Assembly (NCBI RefSeq): GCF_003987355.1
Contig: NZ_PIPR01000001.1
Span: 1,860,001-1,924,000, forward strand
Source of the DNA: Pseudidiomarina aestuarii
GTDB lineage: Bacteria; Pseudomonadota; Gammaproteobacteria; Enterobacterales; Alteromonadaceae
DNA: 64,000 nucleotides
Reading direction: 5' to 3'
Part shown: positions 30,245-39,116 of the stretch, piece after piece
How the letters are laid out: each line of letters starts with the position of its first letter
Position numbering within the stretch: position 1 is the stretch's first letter
Made by a program: the position numbers and the translations under genes
Notes under the pieces: generated by a model
What the model was told of the DNA's origin: nothing
Database searches by the model: none
The model's input: only the letters and a program-made list of their open reading frames with translations

Positions 30245-31279
30245 ATGAAATGGATGATATACGGAGCCAATGGCTACACGGGTGAACTGGTGTTGCAATA
30301 TGCCAAGACCCTGGGCGAACAGCCGGTATTAGCTGGCCGTAATCGCGCAGCTATTGAAGCGCTGGCGGAACAACATCAGTTACCAGCGTGCGTTGTTGAC
30401 TTAGCCGATACCGCAGCACTGCAAAAGGCTTTAACCGATGTTGATTTAGTTGTTCACTGTGCGGGGCCTTTTGATGTCACCGCCAAACCGATGATTGAGG
30501 CTTGCTTACAAACCAAAACACACTACCTAGATATTACCGGTGAGCTGAATGTGTTCGAATACGCGCATAGTCGTCATGATGATGCAGTGCGCGCGGGTAT
30601 TGTCCTGTGTCCCGGTGTTGGCTTCGATGTTATTCCAACGGATTGTGTTGCCGCCCAGCTGAAAGAAAAGATGCCTGATGCAACGCATCTGACGCTAGGT
30701 TTTGATTCCGCGTCACGCATGAGCCGAGGCACAGCAAAAACCAGTGCGCGTAAGCTCGGTGACGGCGGCGCCGTTCGAAAGGATGGCAAGATCATGTCGG
30801 TGCCATTGGCTTATCGCACCCGAAAAATTGATTTTGGTGGTGGCGAAAAATTGGCAATGACCATTCCGTGGGGCGATGTATCGACGGCTTATCATACGAC
30901 TTCTATTCCGAACATTGAGGTGTATATTCCAGCCTCACCGCGGCTGGTGAAACGTTTGCAGCGAATGAATTGGTTTCGCTGGTTGCTGCGCATGAAACCG
31001 GTACAACGCTGGCTTGAGAAAAAAATTGAACAACAACCCGCAGGTCCTGATCAAAAGCAGCTCGAAAATGCGACCACCCACGTTTGGGGTGAAGTTCGCA
31101 ATCAGGCTGGCCAAGTTGAGACATTGCGTCTAGAAGTATTGAACGGCTATAAGCTAACGAGTCGTGGAGCCGTTGATGTCGCAATGCATGTGCTTGGCAA
31201 TCAACCTACCGGCGGATTTTATACACCGTCGAAGCTTTGTGGCGCTCAGTTAGTTAACCGCTATGTCGTCGACCGATAG
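30245..31279 (+). CDS. Saccharopine dehydrogenase-like / trans-acting enoyl-reductase-like oxidoreductase
   Basis: A 344-residue NAD(P)-binding protein. The Rossmann motif is YGANGYTGELV (residues 5-15), followed by PVLAGRN and VVHCAGPFDVTAKPMIEAC, ITGELNVFEYAH, and CPGVGFDVIPTDCVAAQL, typical of saccharopine-dehydrogenase-fold enzymes related to mycobacterial trans-acting enoyl reductases. The true substrate is unknown. It is followed after 29 bp by pldA, so a lipid-related role is possible but is inference. Confidence 0.75.
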   Translation: MKWMIYGANGYTGELVLQYAKTLGEQPVLAGRNRAAIEALAEQHQLPACVVDLADTAALQKALTDVDLVVHCAGPFDVTAKPMIEACLQTKTHYLDITGELNVFEYAHSRHDDAVRAGIVLCPGVGFDVIPTDCVAAQLKEKMPDATHLTLGFDSASRMSRGTAKTSARKLGDGGAVRKDGKIMSVPLAYRTRKIDFGGGEKLAMTIPWGDVSTAYHTTSIPNIEVYIPASPRLVKRLQRMNWFRWLLRMKPVQRWLEKKIEQQPAGPDQKQLENATTHVWGEVRNQAGQVETLRLEVLNGYKLTSRGAVDVAMHVLGNQPTGGFYTPSKLCGAQLVNRYVVDR

Positions 31280-31308
31280 AATAAAGGATTGAAGAAAAAG
31301 GAATTCTT

Positions 31309-32262
31309 ATGAAACGTTCTTTTTTGCTGGGATTACTGGTTGCCGGTATCATCGGTAACGCGTCACTCGTTCATGCACAAGATACTGCTGAAGAGGAGTT
31401 CGATGGCGTTGAAGAACTCGAAGAAGAAATCAGTGTGGTCGATCTAATTGGTACATTCTGGGAGCTTGGAGCCGAACAAAAGCGAGGTGTCTATGAGCTG
31501 CGCACTTACCGCCCCAACTTCATCCTGCCGGTGCACCATAGCTCAGATATTAATAAGCAGCCGACCTCACCCACACGCGGTGACTCAGAACGCATTGAGA
31601 ACTACAAACCGAACGAAGTAAAACTGCAGTTATCGCTTCGGACGAAGATTTTTGAGGATATCTTTCTACCAAATGGCGATATTTGGGTGGCTTATTCACA
31701 GACCTCACTCTGGCAAATGTATAACTCGGATGATTCATCGCCGTTTCGCAGCACCGACTACAATCCCGATGTGTTTTATGTGCTTCCCGTAACGCAAGAA
31801 TTCGATTTCTTGCCGGGTAAAGCACAAGTGCGGATGGCTAAGTTTGGCTTTGCGCATCAATCAAATGGTCAGCGTAAGCCCGATAGTCGCAGTTGGAACT
31901 ACTTTCATTTCGGCGGCGTCGCGGAATATGGTGATGTCATCTGGGAGAGCTCTTACAAGCTGCGAGTGAATGAAACGGGTGATGATGACGATAATCCCGA
32001 TTTAGTGAACTACCGAGGTAACTTCGAAAATACCTTTTCGTGGATCAATGGCACCAGCACATATAGCCTCAAGCGCACGTCGCCATATTTGAGCTTTAGT
32101 CGTGGTTCTTGGCAAGTTGATTACACGCGTCCGGTGAGTTCAAAGAATCCCGACGGTTTACGTTTTTATATCCAAATATTCTCAGGTTATGGCGAATCTT
32201 TGCTGGACTATAATCACCGTCAAAACCGAATTGGTTTTGGATTTCTACTTCTCAATATATAA
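31309..32262 (+). CDS. pldA: Outer-membrane phospholipase A
   Basis: PldA (OMPLA) is a beta-barrel that hydrolyses phospholipids misplaced in the outer leaflet. The 317-residue protein has a signal peptide (cleavage near VHA-QDTA), an acidic N-terminal stretch and the catalytic segment GFAHQSNGQRKPDSRSWN with His183, Ser185 and Asn197. The end IQIFSGYGESLLDYNHRQNRIGFGFLL is a typical last-strand sequence. The acidic 25-residue N-terminal extension is unusual against E. coli. It leads a likely pldA-DUF4442-yjdM run. Confidence 0.93.
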   Translation: MKRSFLLGLLVAGIIGNASLVHAQDTAEEEFDGVEELEEEISVVDLIGTFWELGAEQKRGVYELRTYRPNFILPVHHSSDINKQPTSPTRGDSERIENYKPNEVKLQLSLRTKIFEDIFLPNGDIWVAYSQTSLWQMYNSDDSSPFRSTDYNPDVFYVLPVTQEFDFLPGKAQVRMAKFGFAHQSNGQRKPDSRSWNYFHFGGVAEYGDVIWESSYKLRVNETGDDDDNPDLVNYRGNFENTFSWINGTSTYSLKRTSPYLSFSRGSWQVDYTRPVSSKNPDGLRFYIQIFSGYGESLLDYNHRQNRIGFGFLLLNI

Positions 32263-32270
32263 GTGACAGT

Positions 32271-32747
32271 ATGACTGACAATTACTTATTGAAGCTCTAT
32301 CACAAGGTCTTGAAATGGCCCTTTGGGCGGCAATTGTTTTCGCGTCTGTTCGCCAGTAAAGCGCCCTATTTCAAAAGCATTAAGCCGCTCATTATTGAGT
32401 TACGGCCAAATTTCTGTGAGCTCACTATACCGAAACGCAAAGCGGTTCAAAATCATATTGGTACCGTTCATGCTATCGCGCTGTGTAATGGCCTAGAAAT
32501 GGCGATGGGTGCGGTTGCCGAAGCCAGTATTCCGAAGCACTTACGCTGGATCCCAAAAGGCATGACTGTGAATTACACCGCGAAAGCCGACAGTGATATT
32601 CGTATTACTGCTGAAGCTGATCCAAATGGCTGGAAAGTAGGTGATCTCGATGTGGCAGTGAATGGTTATCGGCAAGATGGAACGACTGTTATTACCGGTA
32701 CTATCACTATTTATATTTCGGAAAAGCCAGCAAGGAAGTCGTCATGA
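32271..32747 (+). CDS. DUF4442 hotdog-fold protein (PaaI thioesterase-like)
   Basis: A 158-residue protein with the DUF4442 pattern: [49 protein letters not shown] and the strand [14 protein letters not shown]. The hotdog fold and the NHIGTVHA stretch suggest acyl-CoA thioesterase-type chemistry, which is not demonstrated for this family. It begins eight bases after pldA and overlaps yjdM by four bases, so the three are probably one operon. Confidence 0.8.
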   Translation: MTDNYLLKLYHKVLKWPFGRQLFSRLFASKAPYFKSIKPLIIELRPNFCELTIPKRKAVQNHIGTVHAIALCNGLEMAMGAVAEASIPKHLRWIPKGMTVNYTAKADSDIRITAEADPNGWKVGDLDVAVNGYRQDGTTVITGTITIYISEKPARKSS

Positions 32748-33079
32748 GTGCATTACCCGCGTGCCCCCAATGTGGATCTGAGTACGCTTACGAAGACGGC
32801 GCGTTACTCATTTGTCCGGAGTGTGGACATGAGTGGAATGCGAGCGAGCCTCTTGCTCAAGGAAAGGTATTTCGCGATGCCAATGGCAATGAATTGCAGG
32901 ATGGCGACACCGTGACCGTGATCAAAGATCTAAAAGTAAAAGGCTCGTCTTTGGTGGTAAAGGTCGGCACTAAGGTGAAGAATATTCGTCTGACTGAAGA
33001 GGGTGATCATGACATTGACTGTAAAGTGGATGGCATTGGTCCAATGAAACTGAAAACCGAATTTGTGAAGAAAGCTTAG
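32744..33079 (+). CDS. yjdM: PhnA/YjdM-family zinc-ribbon protein
   Basis: A 111-residue protein with an N-terminal zinc ribbon (Cys7-x2-Cys10 ... Cys24-x2-Cys27: CPQCG ... CPECG) and a C-terminal SH3-like domain ([31 protein letters not shown]). It is the YjdM/PhnA family, named after a phosphonate gene neighbour in E. coli although a direct role in phosphonate use is doubtful. It starts inside the ATGA overlap with the DUF4442 gene. Confidence 0.88.
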   Translation: MSALPACPQCGSEYAYEDGALLICPECGHEWNASEPLAQGKVFRDANGNELQDGDTVTVIKDLKVKGSSLVVKVGTKVKNIRLTEEGDHDIDCKVDGIGPMKLKTEFVKKA

Positions 33080-33081
33080 GT

Positions 33082-33651
33082 TCACTCAAGCAGCGCACGG
33101 AGTTCGCTTTCAATGGCAAACACGTGCGCATCATGCGCCTCGAGCTCGCGCAGCGCCTCAGCAAGTTTCAGTAAATACTCACTGTTGGGTCCACTCGGAC
33201 CTTCAGAGTGTGCAATATGCGCCGCGATTTCCGCTTCCGTTGCAGCGCCTAAGTATGCCTCATTATCGGGACCTGCTACATAAACAAGTCCTTCTACCGA
33301 CTGGCCATCGTCAAGCCATTCAAACTCTGTGAAAAACCTGAGGTAGCCATTTTTTTCACGATGGTCGAGATGAGCAAACACCGCTGGTGTGACTTCATAG
33401 GCCATTCCAATACAGTTGGCTTCAGGTGCTTCTATTAAAGTCGCAACACGACCGGGTGACACGGGTGTTCCACGGTGGTCATGAGACCCCTGCCAAAAGC
33501 GTCGCTCCCACCCATGAATACGGGCGGGTCGTCGCTGTAGGTAAGGAAAATCGGCTTTGTAGATCAACGAGCCATAGCCGAATAGCCACACGGAATCGAG
33601 GTGATCGAGTGGCTGAGCTTGTTGATTTTGCTCAATAGTATTGTGCGACAT
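33082..33651 (-). CDS. ChaC-like gamma-glutamylcyclotransferase
   Basis: A 189-residue protein of the ChaC family, which cleaves glutathione to 5-oxoproline and Cys-Gly. Visible are the GYGSL motif (VWLFGYGSLIYKADFP), RRPARIHGWERRFWQGSHDHRGTP, and the catalytic-glutamate region HLDHREKNGYLRF. The ATG at 33651 (MSHNTIEQ) is chosen because homologues start near here; longer upstream frame is unlike the family. A TATACT -10-like box lies 11 bases before this ATG with no Shine-Dalgarno, so the message may be nearly leaderless. Confidence 0.85.
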   Translation of the reverse strand: MSHNTIEQNQQAQPLDHLDSVWLFGYGSLIYKADFPYLQRRPARIHGWERRFWQGSHDHRGTPVSPGRVATLIEAPEANCIGMAYEVTPAVFAHLDHREKNGYLRFFTEFEWLDDGQSVEGLVYVAGPDNEAYLGAATEAEIAAHIAHSEGPSGPNSEYLLKLAEALRELEAHDAHVFAIESELRALLE

Positions 33652-33731
33652 AATGGCACTGAGTATAACATGAGGTAGCACGCGGTTCAGTGAACGAAAG
33701 TGCATAAGGTGTAACCAAACGAGGCAGCGCA

Positions 33732-34184
33732 ATGGAACATAAAATACCACCCCCAATAGTTATGGTCATTGTTGGATTACTGATGTGGCTCACTGCACAT
33801 TGGTTCCCGATGGAGGCCTGGCACTTTACCGATTTGCAGGGTGCTGCGAGCGCCTTTTGGGCGGTTGGTGCCTTGGTTGCTGTTGCTGGAGTGGTGGAGT
33901 TTCGGCGCGCCAAGACTACCGTAAACCCACTGAATCTCGACAAATCTACGCAGTTGGTTTCGGGTGGCATTTATCGTTTTACTCGCAACCCAATGTATTT
34001 AGGTATGTTACTCATTCTGGTTGGTTGGGCTATTCACCTTCAGCACATTGGCGCATGGCCATGGCTTATTGGCTTTATTCTATTCATCAACCGCTTTCAA
34101 ATTGAGCCGGAAGAACGGGCTATGACCAAACTATTTGGTGAGTCTTACGTTGACTATTGTAACTCAGTCCGACGCTGGTTTTAA
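33732..34184 (+). CDS. Isoprenylcysteine methyltransferase-like membrane protein
   Basis: A 150-residue protein with four to five transmembrane helices and the ICMT/PEMT-type C-terminal signature GIYRFTRNPMYLGMLLILVGW ... EPEERAMTKLFGESYVDYCNSVRRWF, which binds SAM in the archaeal and eukaryotic relatives. Bacterial substrates are unknown; lipids or membrane small molecules are likely. Its last 21 bases overlap the end of the convergent gene. Confidence 0.8.
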   Translation: MEHKIPPPIVMVIVGLLMWLTAHWFPMEAWHFTDLQGAASAFWAVGALVAVAGVVEFRRAKTTVNPLNLDKSTQLVSGGIYRFTRNPMYLGMLLILVGWAIHLQHIGAWPWLIGFILFINRFQIEPEERAMTKLFGESYVDYCNSVRRWF

Positions 34185-35261
34185 TGATTCAACAATGCGC
34201 CAGCGAGCTAATGCTGGCGCGGTCAAGCTAGTCAAATACAAGTGCTCACCCACTTCAATTGCCCCCGTGGTTTGCGGATAGTTAGTAGCCGGATCTTGCA
34301 AGTTCTCTAGTACTCGGCCATCGCCATCAATGGCAATCACGTGCGCATAATCTGTAGCTTTAGGGCGCAAAAAAGCCGGTAAGCGCTGTGCAATTTTACG
34401 CACGCCAGGGTATGCCGCCATGTTGTCGAGGAAATCGTTCCGTGGTGATACCAAGCCGACCCAATAGCGACCGTCGTTACCGCGATTCACGTTGTCGGGA
34501 AAACCTGGCAGGTTATCAAGAATGATCTCCATGGTTCCTTGCTGCGGACCATTCAGCCAATACTTAAGTATCCTGTATTGTCCGGTTTCGACCAGAAGTA
34601 AGTAGTTACTATCATGGCTTACCGCCACACCATTGGCAAACTGCAATCCATCCAATAGTACGTCTGTCTGGTTGGTGGCCGGATTGTAGCGGAGCAAACG
34701 ACCATTCCCGCCGTGTTCCATGATATCGAGCAAACTAGCTTCATAAGTTCCACCGAACTCTTCAGCACCAAATTTAGTCGAAGCATCGGAAAAGTAAATC
34801 ATCCCTTCGGCATCTACATCCACATCATCCGCGTAGCGAATAGGGCTGCCTTCCGCCTCATTAGTCAGTGTTTCTACCACGCGGTCGTTGGTGATCCGTA
34901 AGAGCCCACGATAGGCGTCTGCCACCAGCAGTCTCTGGTTACGATCAAATTCAATACCGAGCGGACGGCCATGGGTTTGCGCAAAAAGCTCCCATTCATT
35001 GGTGTTCATAGCGCGACGTAAAATGGCGCCGCTTTTAACCGTAATGTAGAGATTTCCGTCGCTATCCAGCGCCAAATCCTCCGGCCCCGACTCGCCACCA
35101 AGAGACTCGAGCTCAATGGAGGTGAGCTCCGAGTTTCGTTCGAAAGCGCCGGTGTAGCCTTTGTTCTGTGGCGCATTCCATGCTTGTGGTTGAATGGCAA
35201 CAGGCCATGTGAGTAAGTACAGGATCACTAGAACGATAATACCGAGTGCCCACTTCCACAT
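34164..35261 (-). CDS. Strictosidine-synthase/SMP-30-like beta-propeller, membrane-anchored
   Basis: A 365-residue protein with an N-terminal membrane helix (LGIIVLVILYLLTWPVAI) and a six-bladed propeller of the strictosidine synthase/APMAP/gluconolactonase group: GPEDLALDSDGNLYITVKSG, GRPLGIEFDRNQRLLVADAYRGLLRI, YADDVDVDAEGMIYFSDAS, LPGFPDNVNRGNDGRYWVGLVSPRN. Calcium-dependent lactonase or esterase activity is plausible from the fold; the substrate is unknown. It is a single gene, tail-to-tail with the methyltransferase. Confidence 0.8.
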   Translation of the reverse strand: MWKWALGIIVLVILYLLTWPVAIQPQAWNAPQNKGYTGAFERNSELTSIELESLGGESGPEDLALDSDGNLYITVKSGAILRRAMNTNEWELFAQTHGRPLGIEFDRNQRLLVADAYRGLLRITNDRVVETLTNEAEGSPIRYADDVDVDAEGMIYFSDASTKFGAEEFGGTYEASLLDIMEHGGNGRLLRYNPATNQTDVLLDGLQFANGVAVSHDSNYLLLVETGQYRILKYWLNGPQQGTMEIILDNLPGFPDNVNRGNDGRYWVGLVSPRNDFLDNMAAYPGVRKIAQRLPAFLRPKATDYAHVIAIDGDGRVLENLQDPATNYPQTTGAIEVGEHLYLTSLTAPALARWRIVESLKPASD

Positions 35262-35383
35262 GTATAGATCTCCGAGAGTAATTAAGTGCTGATTTAGACT
35301 AGTCTATTTACTTAAATTGAGCAGCAAAAAAGTCAACATATGCTATAACTTAGTTCTACATGATTCAGCGAAAGGACCTATGC

Positions 35384-37981
35384 TTGCGCGGTTATTTTTT
35401 ATACCAAATTAAATGTCTAGTTTGGATAGTCATAGTGCTGCTTTTGACAGGCACAGTGCAAGCACAATCAACGCCTTTGATTCGTATTGGGGTTTATGAA
35501 AACCCACCTAAATTAAGTTACACCGACTTTCAAATGACCGGTATTTTTGGCGATGTCATCTTCGCAGTGGCTGAGCGCGAGGGTTTTCAACTTGAGCCGG
35601 TTTCGTGTGATTGGCAGCAATGTTTGGAAATGCTGGAACAAGGCCAGATTGATCTGATGCCTGATGTTGCGATTGACCAATTGCGTAGTCGTCGGTTCGC
35701 ATTTCATCGGGTGCCCGTGCTACGCAGTTGGTCCCAGTTGTATGGCTCTGATGATGTGAACGTTCGTAACTTGCTCGATTTAGATGACTTACGCATTGCG
35801 GTATTAAAAGACTCGGTCCAAGACTTGTACTTGCGGAATTTAACCGAGAGCTTTGATTTAAGTACCATTTGGGTCAGTGTCACAAGTTTTGAAGCAGGCT
35901 TTCAAGCTGTTGTTGAGGGGCGTGCCGACTTAGTGGCCGCCAACCATCATTTCGGTGACATGCGAGCTCGACAACTTGATCTATTTGCTACGCCCGTTAT
36001 TTTTCAGCCGTCGAGGCTTTATTTTGCTGCCTCGCGCGGTGGTCCCGCAGAACCGTTGTTACCCATAATCGACAGTTATTTGGAAGCGTGGCAGCAAGAC
36101 CCGAGTTCACCCCTCAATCAATCTCTGGAGAAATGGGGACTGTATGCACCTCCGGCGGCAATTCCAGACTATGTCATTGTAGCGTTGATCGCTTTTGGTC
36201 TTGCGCTGATCGGTGCGTTAGCGTTTGTGTTTACATTGAGAGGCCGAGTGCATGTGAAATCCACTCAGCTTCAGCTTTCGGAAAACCGCTTCAGCACCAT
36301 ACTCAACAGTGTCGAGGCCTACATCTATATCAAAGATCGAGATTTGCGGTACCAATATGCGAATCGTATGGTAGCTGATCTATTGCAAACCACCGAAACC
36401 GATATTATTGGTAAGACAGATAACGATTTCTTCGACGAAAAGACGTGCGCCAATTTACGAGCCAATGATTTGCGGGTCATTAAGAAAGGCGAACGAGTCT
36501 CTGACGAAGAGACAAGCGTAACGGCTACGGGTGAAAAGCGTAGATTTTTGTCCACTAAAATTCCGTTAATGGATGCCCGTGGCAATGTTTACGCATTAAG
36601 CGGTATCTCAACCGATATTACGCAGCATTTGCATATTCAAGAGCAGCTCAATCATGCTCGCTTCTACGATACTGTTACAGGCTTAGCGAATCGGCGACTC
36701 CTATTAGACCGACTGGAGCATGCGCTAGCAAATGCGCAGCGAACTCACTATGAGGGCGCTTTGTTAGCGATCGATTTACATGATTTTTCAGTGGTGAACG
36801 ATGCTTTCGGACATCAATTCGGTGACCAATTGTTGCAAGAAGTGGCGCGCCGAATAGAGCGCCTGATTGACGAGGCAGATACGGCTGCACGACTCGGTGC
36901 CGATGATTATGTGGTGGTGCTTGAGAATCTCAATGGTGATCGCGAGCAAGCGATACTGGATGCTCGGCAATGGGCTCATGCGCTCATCGAGCTGTTACGT
37001 GAACCCATTGAGATAAAGGGCAAACAATATGTCACGTCAGTCAGCATTGGCGTCGCTATGTTTTCAGACACCGAAGGCGGCGTTGAGGTATTACTGAGAA
37101 ATGCTGATTTAGCGTTAGCCGATGCCAAGCTCGAGGGACCGCATACCATTCGGTTCTTTAACCCGTCCATGCAAGAAAATGTGAGTCGACGCCTGCATTT
37201 AGAGTCAGCCATGCGCAATGCTCTTGAAAACAACCATTTTCACTTCTTTGTGCAACCCCAGGTCGACAGCCAGCACCATGTCACTGGTGTTGAGCTATTA
37301 ATGCGTTGGTCTGATGCAGAGTTGGGCTATGTGCCACCCAGCGAATTTATTCCAGTGGCTGAGGCAACTGGTTTGATTGTGCCTATGGGCGAGTGGTTGT
37401 TGAGTGAGGCTGCACGCCTCATGCAGCGCTGGCAAGAAGATCCGCTCCTACGTGATCTCACCGTTGCGGTGAATATTAGTGCGAAGCAGTTCCGCCATGC
37501 CGGCTTTGTCGACATGATCAAACGCCTGATTCAGCAACCTAATGTGAATGCTTCATTGCTTGAGTTGGAAATCACGGAGAGCATGTTGATCGAGGATGTG
37601 CAAAACACGGTTCGTCGTATTTCCAAACTCAATGAGTGGGGCGTGCGTTTCTCGTTGGACGATTTTGGCACAGGCTATGCATCATTGTCCTACTTGAAGC
37701 AATTACCGATTTACCAATTGAAGATCGACCAATCATTCATTCGTGACATTCTCACAGACACCAACGATGAAATTATTGTCAGCACTATTCTTGGCTTAGG
37801 TCGGAGTATGGGGCTGGAGGTGATTGCAGAGGGGGTCGAAACGGCTCAACAAGCTCGGCGTTTAAACGAAATGGGTTGTGCGAAATACCAAGGATTTCAT
37901 TTCGGCAGACCGGCCTCCCCAGTTGAGTGGGAGGCGCGGCTGCGTGAAAGTAGACTGACTATTTATGCAGGTGGTAGTTGA
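35384..37981 (+). CDS. Periplasmic-sensor PAS-GGDEF-EAL protein, probable c-di-GMP phosphodiesterase
   Basis: About 865 residues: signal sequence, periplasmic SBP_bac_3 domain (IRIGVYENPPKLSYTDFQMTG), transmembrane helix (IVALIAFGLALIGALAFVFTL), PAS domain, GGDEF domain, EAL domain. The GGDEF loop is RLGADDY, so cyclase activity is unlikely. The EAL domain keeps ELLMRW, ITES, DDFGTGY, KIDQSFI and AEGVE, so c-di-GMP hydrolysis is likely. Frame opens at ATG 35360 without an RBS; TTG 35384 has AAGGA eight bases upstream and is preferred. Its end overlaps the next convergent gene by 19 bp. Confidence 0.88.
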   Translation: MRGYFLYQIKCLVWIVIVLLLTGTVQAQSTPLIRIGVYENPPKLSYTDFQMTGIFGDVIFAVAEREGFQLEPVSCDWQQCLEMLEQGQIDLMPDVAIDQLRSRRFAFHRVPVLRSWSQLYGSDDVNVRNLLDLDDLRIAVLKDSVQDLYLRNLTESFDLSTIWVSVTSFEAGFQAVVEGRADLVAANHHFGDMRARQLDLFATPVIFQPSRLYFAASRGGPAEPLLPIIDSYLEAWQQDPSSPLNQSLEKWGLYAPPAAIPDYVIVALIAFGLALIGALAFVFTLRGRVHVKSTQLQLSENRFSTILNSVEAYIYIKDRDLRYQYANRMVADLLQTTETDIIGKTDNDFFDEKTCANLRANDLRVIKKGERVSDEETSVTATGEKRRFLSTKIPLMDARGNVYALSGISTDITQHLHIQEQLNHARFYDTVTGLANRRLLLDRLEHALANAQRTHYEGALLAIDLHDFSVVNDAFGHQFGDQLLQEVARRIERLIDEADTAARLGADDYVVVLENLNGDREQAILDARQWAHALIELLREPIEIKGKQYVTSVSIGVAMFSDTEGGVEVLLRNADLALADAKLEGPHTIRFFNPSMQENVSRRLHLESAMRNALENNHFHFFVQPQVDSQHHVTGVELLMRWSDAELGYVPPSEFIPVAEATGLIVPMGEWLLSEAARLMQRWQEDPLLRDLTVAVNISAKQFRHAGFVDMIKRLIQQPNVNASLLELEITESMLIEDVQNTVRRISKLNEWGVRFSLDDFGTGYASLSYLKQLPIYQLKIDQSFIRDILTDTNDEIIVSTILGLGRSMGLEVIAEGVETAQQARRLNEMGCAKYQGFHFGRPASPVEWEARLRESRLTIYAGGS

Positions 37982-38967
37982 AGCGTTAGCCGCTGTGGCA
38001 GAACGTTCACAAGTCCAGCGCGAACATGATGCCAAAACACCGAGAGCAACAATAGGCCCGTACCAATAACCAACCCGATAATCGCGGTGCCGAGGTCAAC
38101 AATACCAAAGCTATTCAAAACGTTACTGAATACGTAAATCACATAAGCCAGTGCTGAAACCATCAGCGCTCGGCGGTCAATGACCAATGAAACACAACCA
38201 ATCACCAAATACAGCGCAATCGTGATCAACGCTTGGGTGACACCAATAGAGAAGTCTCCCTGAGCCAGCGTGCTAAAGATTGGGTGCACTAGTAGCGGAG
38301 CCGCAAGTAAGTGAAGCCAAAAAGCCACGTCAGAGCGGCGCGTTTGTCGCTCAAGATCGGAGCGATCCCATTTTAACGCAAGGGCAAACACCAAGAGTCC
38401 TGAGACAAAGAGTGCTCCCTTCAATAACGTGTCGGAAAACGCAAAAGTCATTGCCAATAGAGACATAATGACGCCAATGACGGCAGCAATTCCGGCTGCG
38501 AGCGTGATGGGTACTTGAAAGCGAAACCAATGTGCAGTGGCCACAAGCGCGGCAACAATAAAGGCAACCAGCGGTGCTTGAGGTCCCTCTTGACTAAATA
38601 CTGGCATCAGGCTCATTAAGGTGCCGAAAAACGCGCCAGTTAAACAGGCGCCCAAGAATACAATGGAGGGGAGTGCCATGCGGCGAATGCGCGTGAAATA
38701 CTCCGCCATACCCCAACCCGCAACCAGCACAAAGAGACCGCCTAGCCAAGGCGCGGCAGTATTCCCTAAGGTCCACAATGCGGCGAGTGCAAGCACCGCG
38801 GCAATCACAACAAAGATATCGTTAAAGCCTGTGATCAGTCGAAAGTGCTCTTCATCCGCAATGGAGGTTGAGCGATTTTTTTCCACATAATGTCGAAAAG
38901 CGCTCGCAGTCGCCTCCGGCACAACACCCTCGCGCACTGCATTGGATAAGTCGTCTTCGGTATACAT
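37963..38967 (-). CDS. Multi-pass membrane protein (DUF2157/DUF4401-like)
   Basis: A 334-residue protein with a short soluble N-terminal part (YTEDDLSNAVREGVVPEATASAFRHYVEKN) and about ten transmembrane helices. This layout resembles the DUF2157/DUF4401 families of unknown function. The ATG at 38967 is preceded by AGGAGTAAGTAT, and a longer upstream frame is rejected. It converges with, and slightly overlaps, the EAL gene. Confidence 0.6.
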   Translation of the reverse strand: MYTEDDLSNAVREGVVPEATASAFRHYVEKNRSTSIADEEHFRLITGFNDIFVVIAAVLALAALWTLGNTAAPWLGGLFVLVAGWGMAEYFTRIRRMALPSIVFLGACLTGAFFGTLMSLMPVFSQEGPQAPLVAFIVAALVATAHWFRFQVPITLAAGIAAVIGVIMSLLAMTFAFSDTLLKGALFVSGLLVFALALKWDRSDLERQTRRSDVAFWLHLLAAPLLVHPIFSTLAQGDFSIGVTQALITIALYLVIGCVSLVIDRRALMVSALAYVIYVFSNVLNSFGIVDLGTAIIGLVIGTGLLLLSVFWHHVRAGLVNVLPQRLTLQLPPA

Positions 38968-39053
38968 ATACTTACTCCTAATAAGGTAGGTACATAGCCA
39001 TGTACGAATACCCACTGTCAGTTTTATACTGGCACGAATGTTTCATATCTGCG

Positions 39054-39076
39054 AATAGTAAGCGTAACAAACTATT
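39054..39076. promoter_or_regulatory. Inverted repeat upstream of the CDF exporter gene
   Basis: AATAGT (39054-39059) and ACTATT (39071-39076) form a perfect six-base dyad with an 11-base spacer, flanked by GC on both sides. It lies 40 bp before the metal-exporter start. A site for a metal-responsive regulator is possible, but no regulator gene is adjacent. Confidence 0.3.
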
Positions 39077-39116
39077 GCATCTTTTTTGACTAGGCCAAGC
39101 TGCGGCAAGGAGACCT

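Noticed and set aside
33785-34105. 106-residue frame inside the ICMT-like gene
   Set aside because: The other frame carries the family signature; this one is a shadow.
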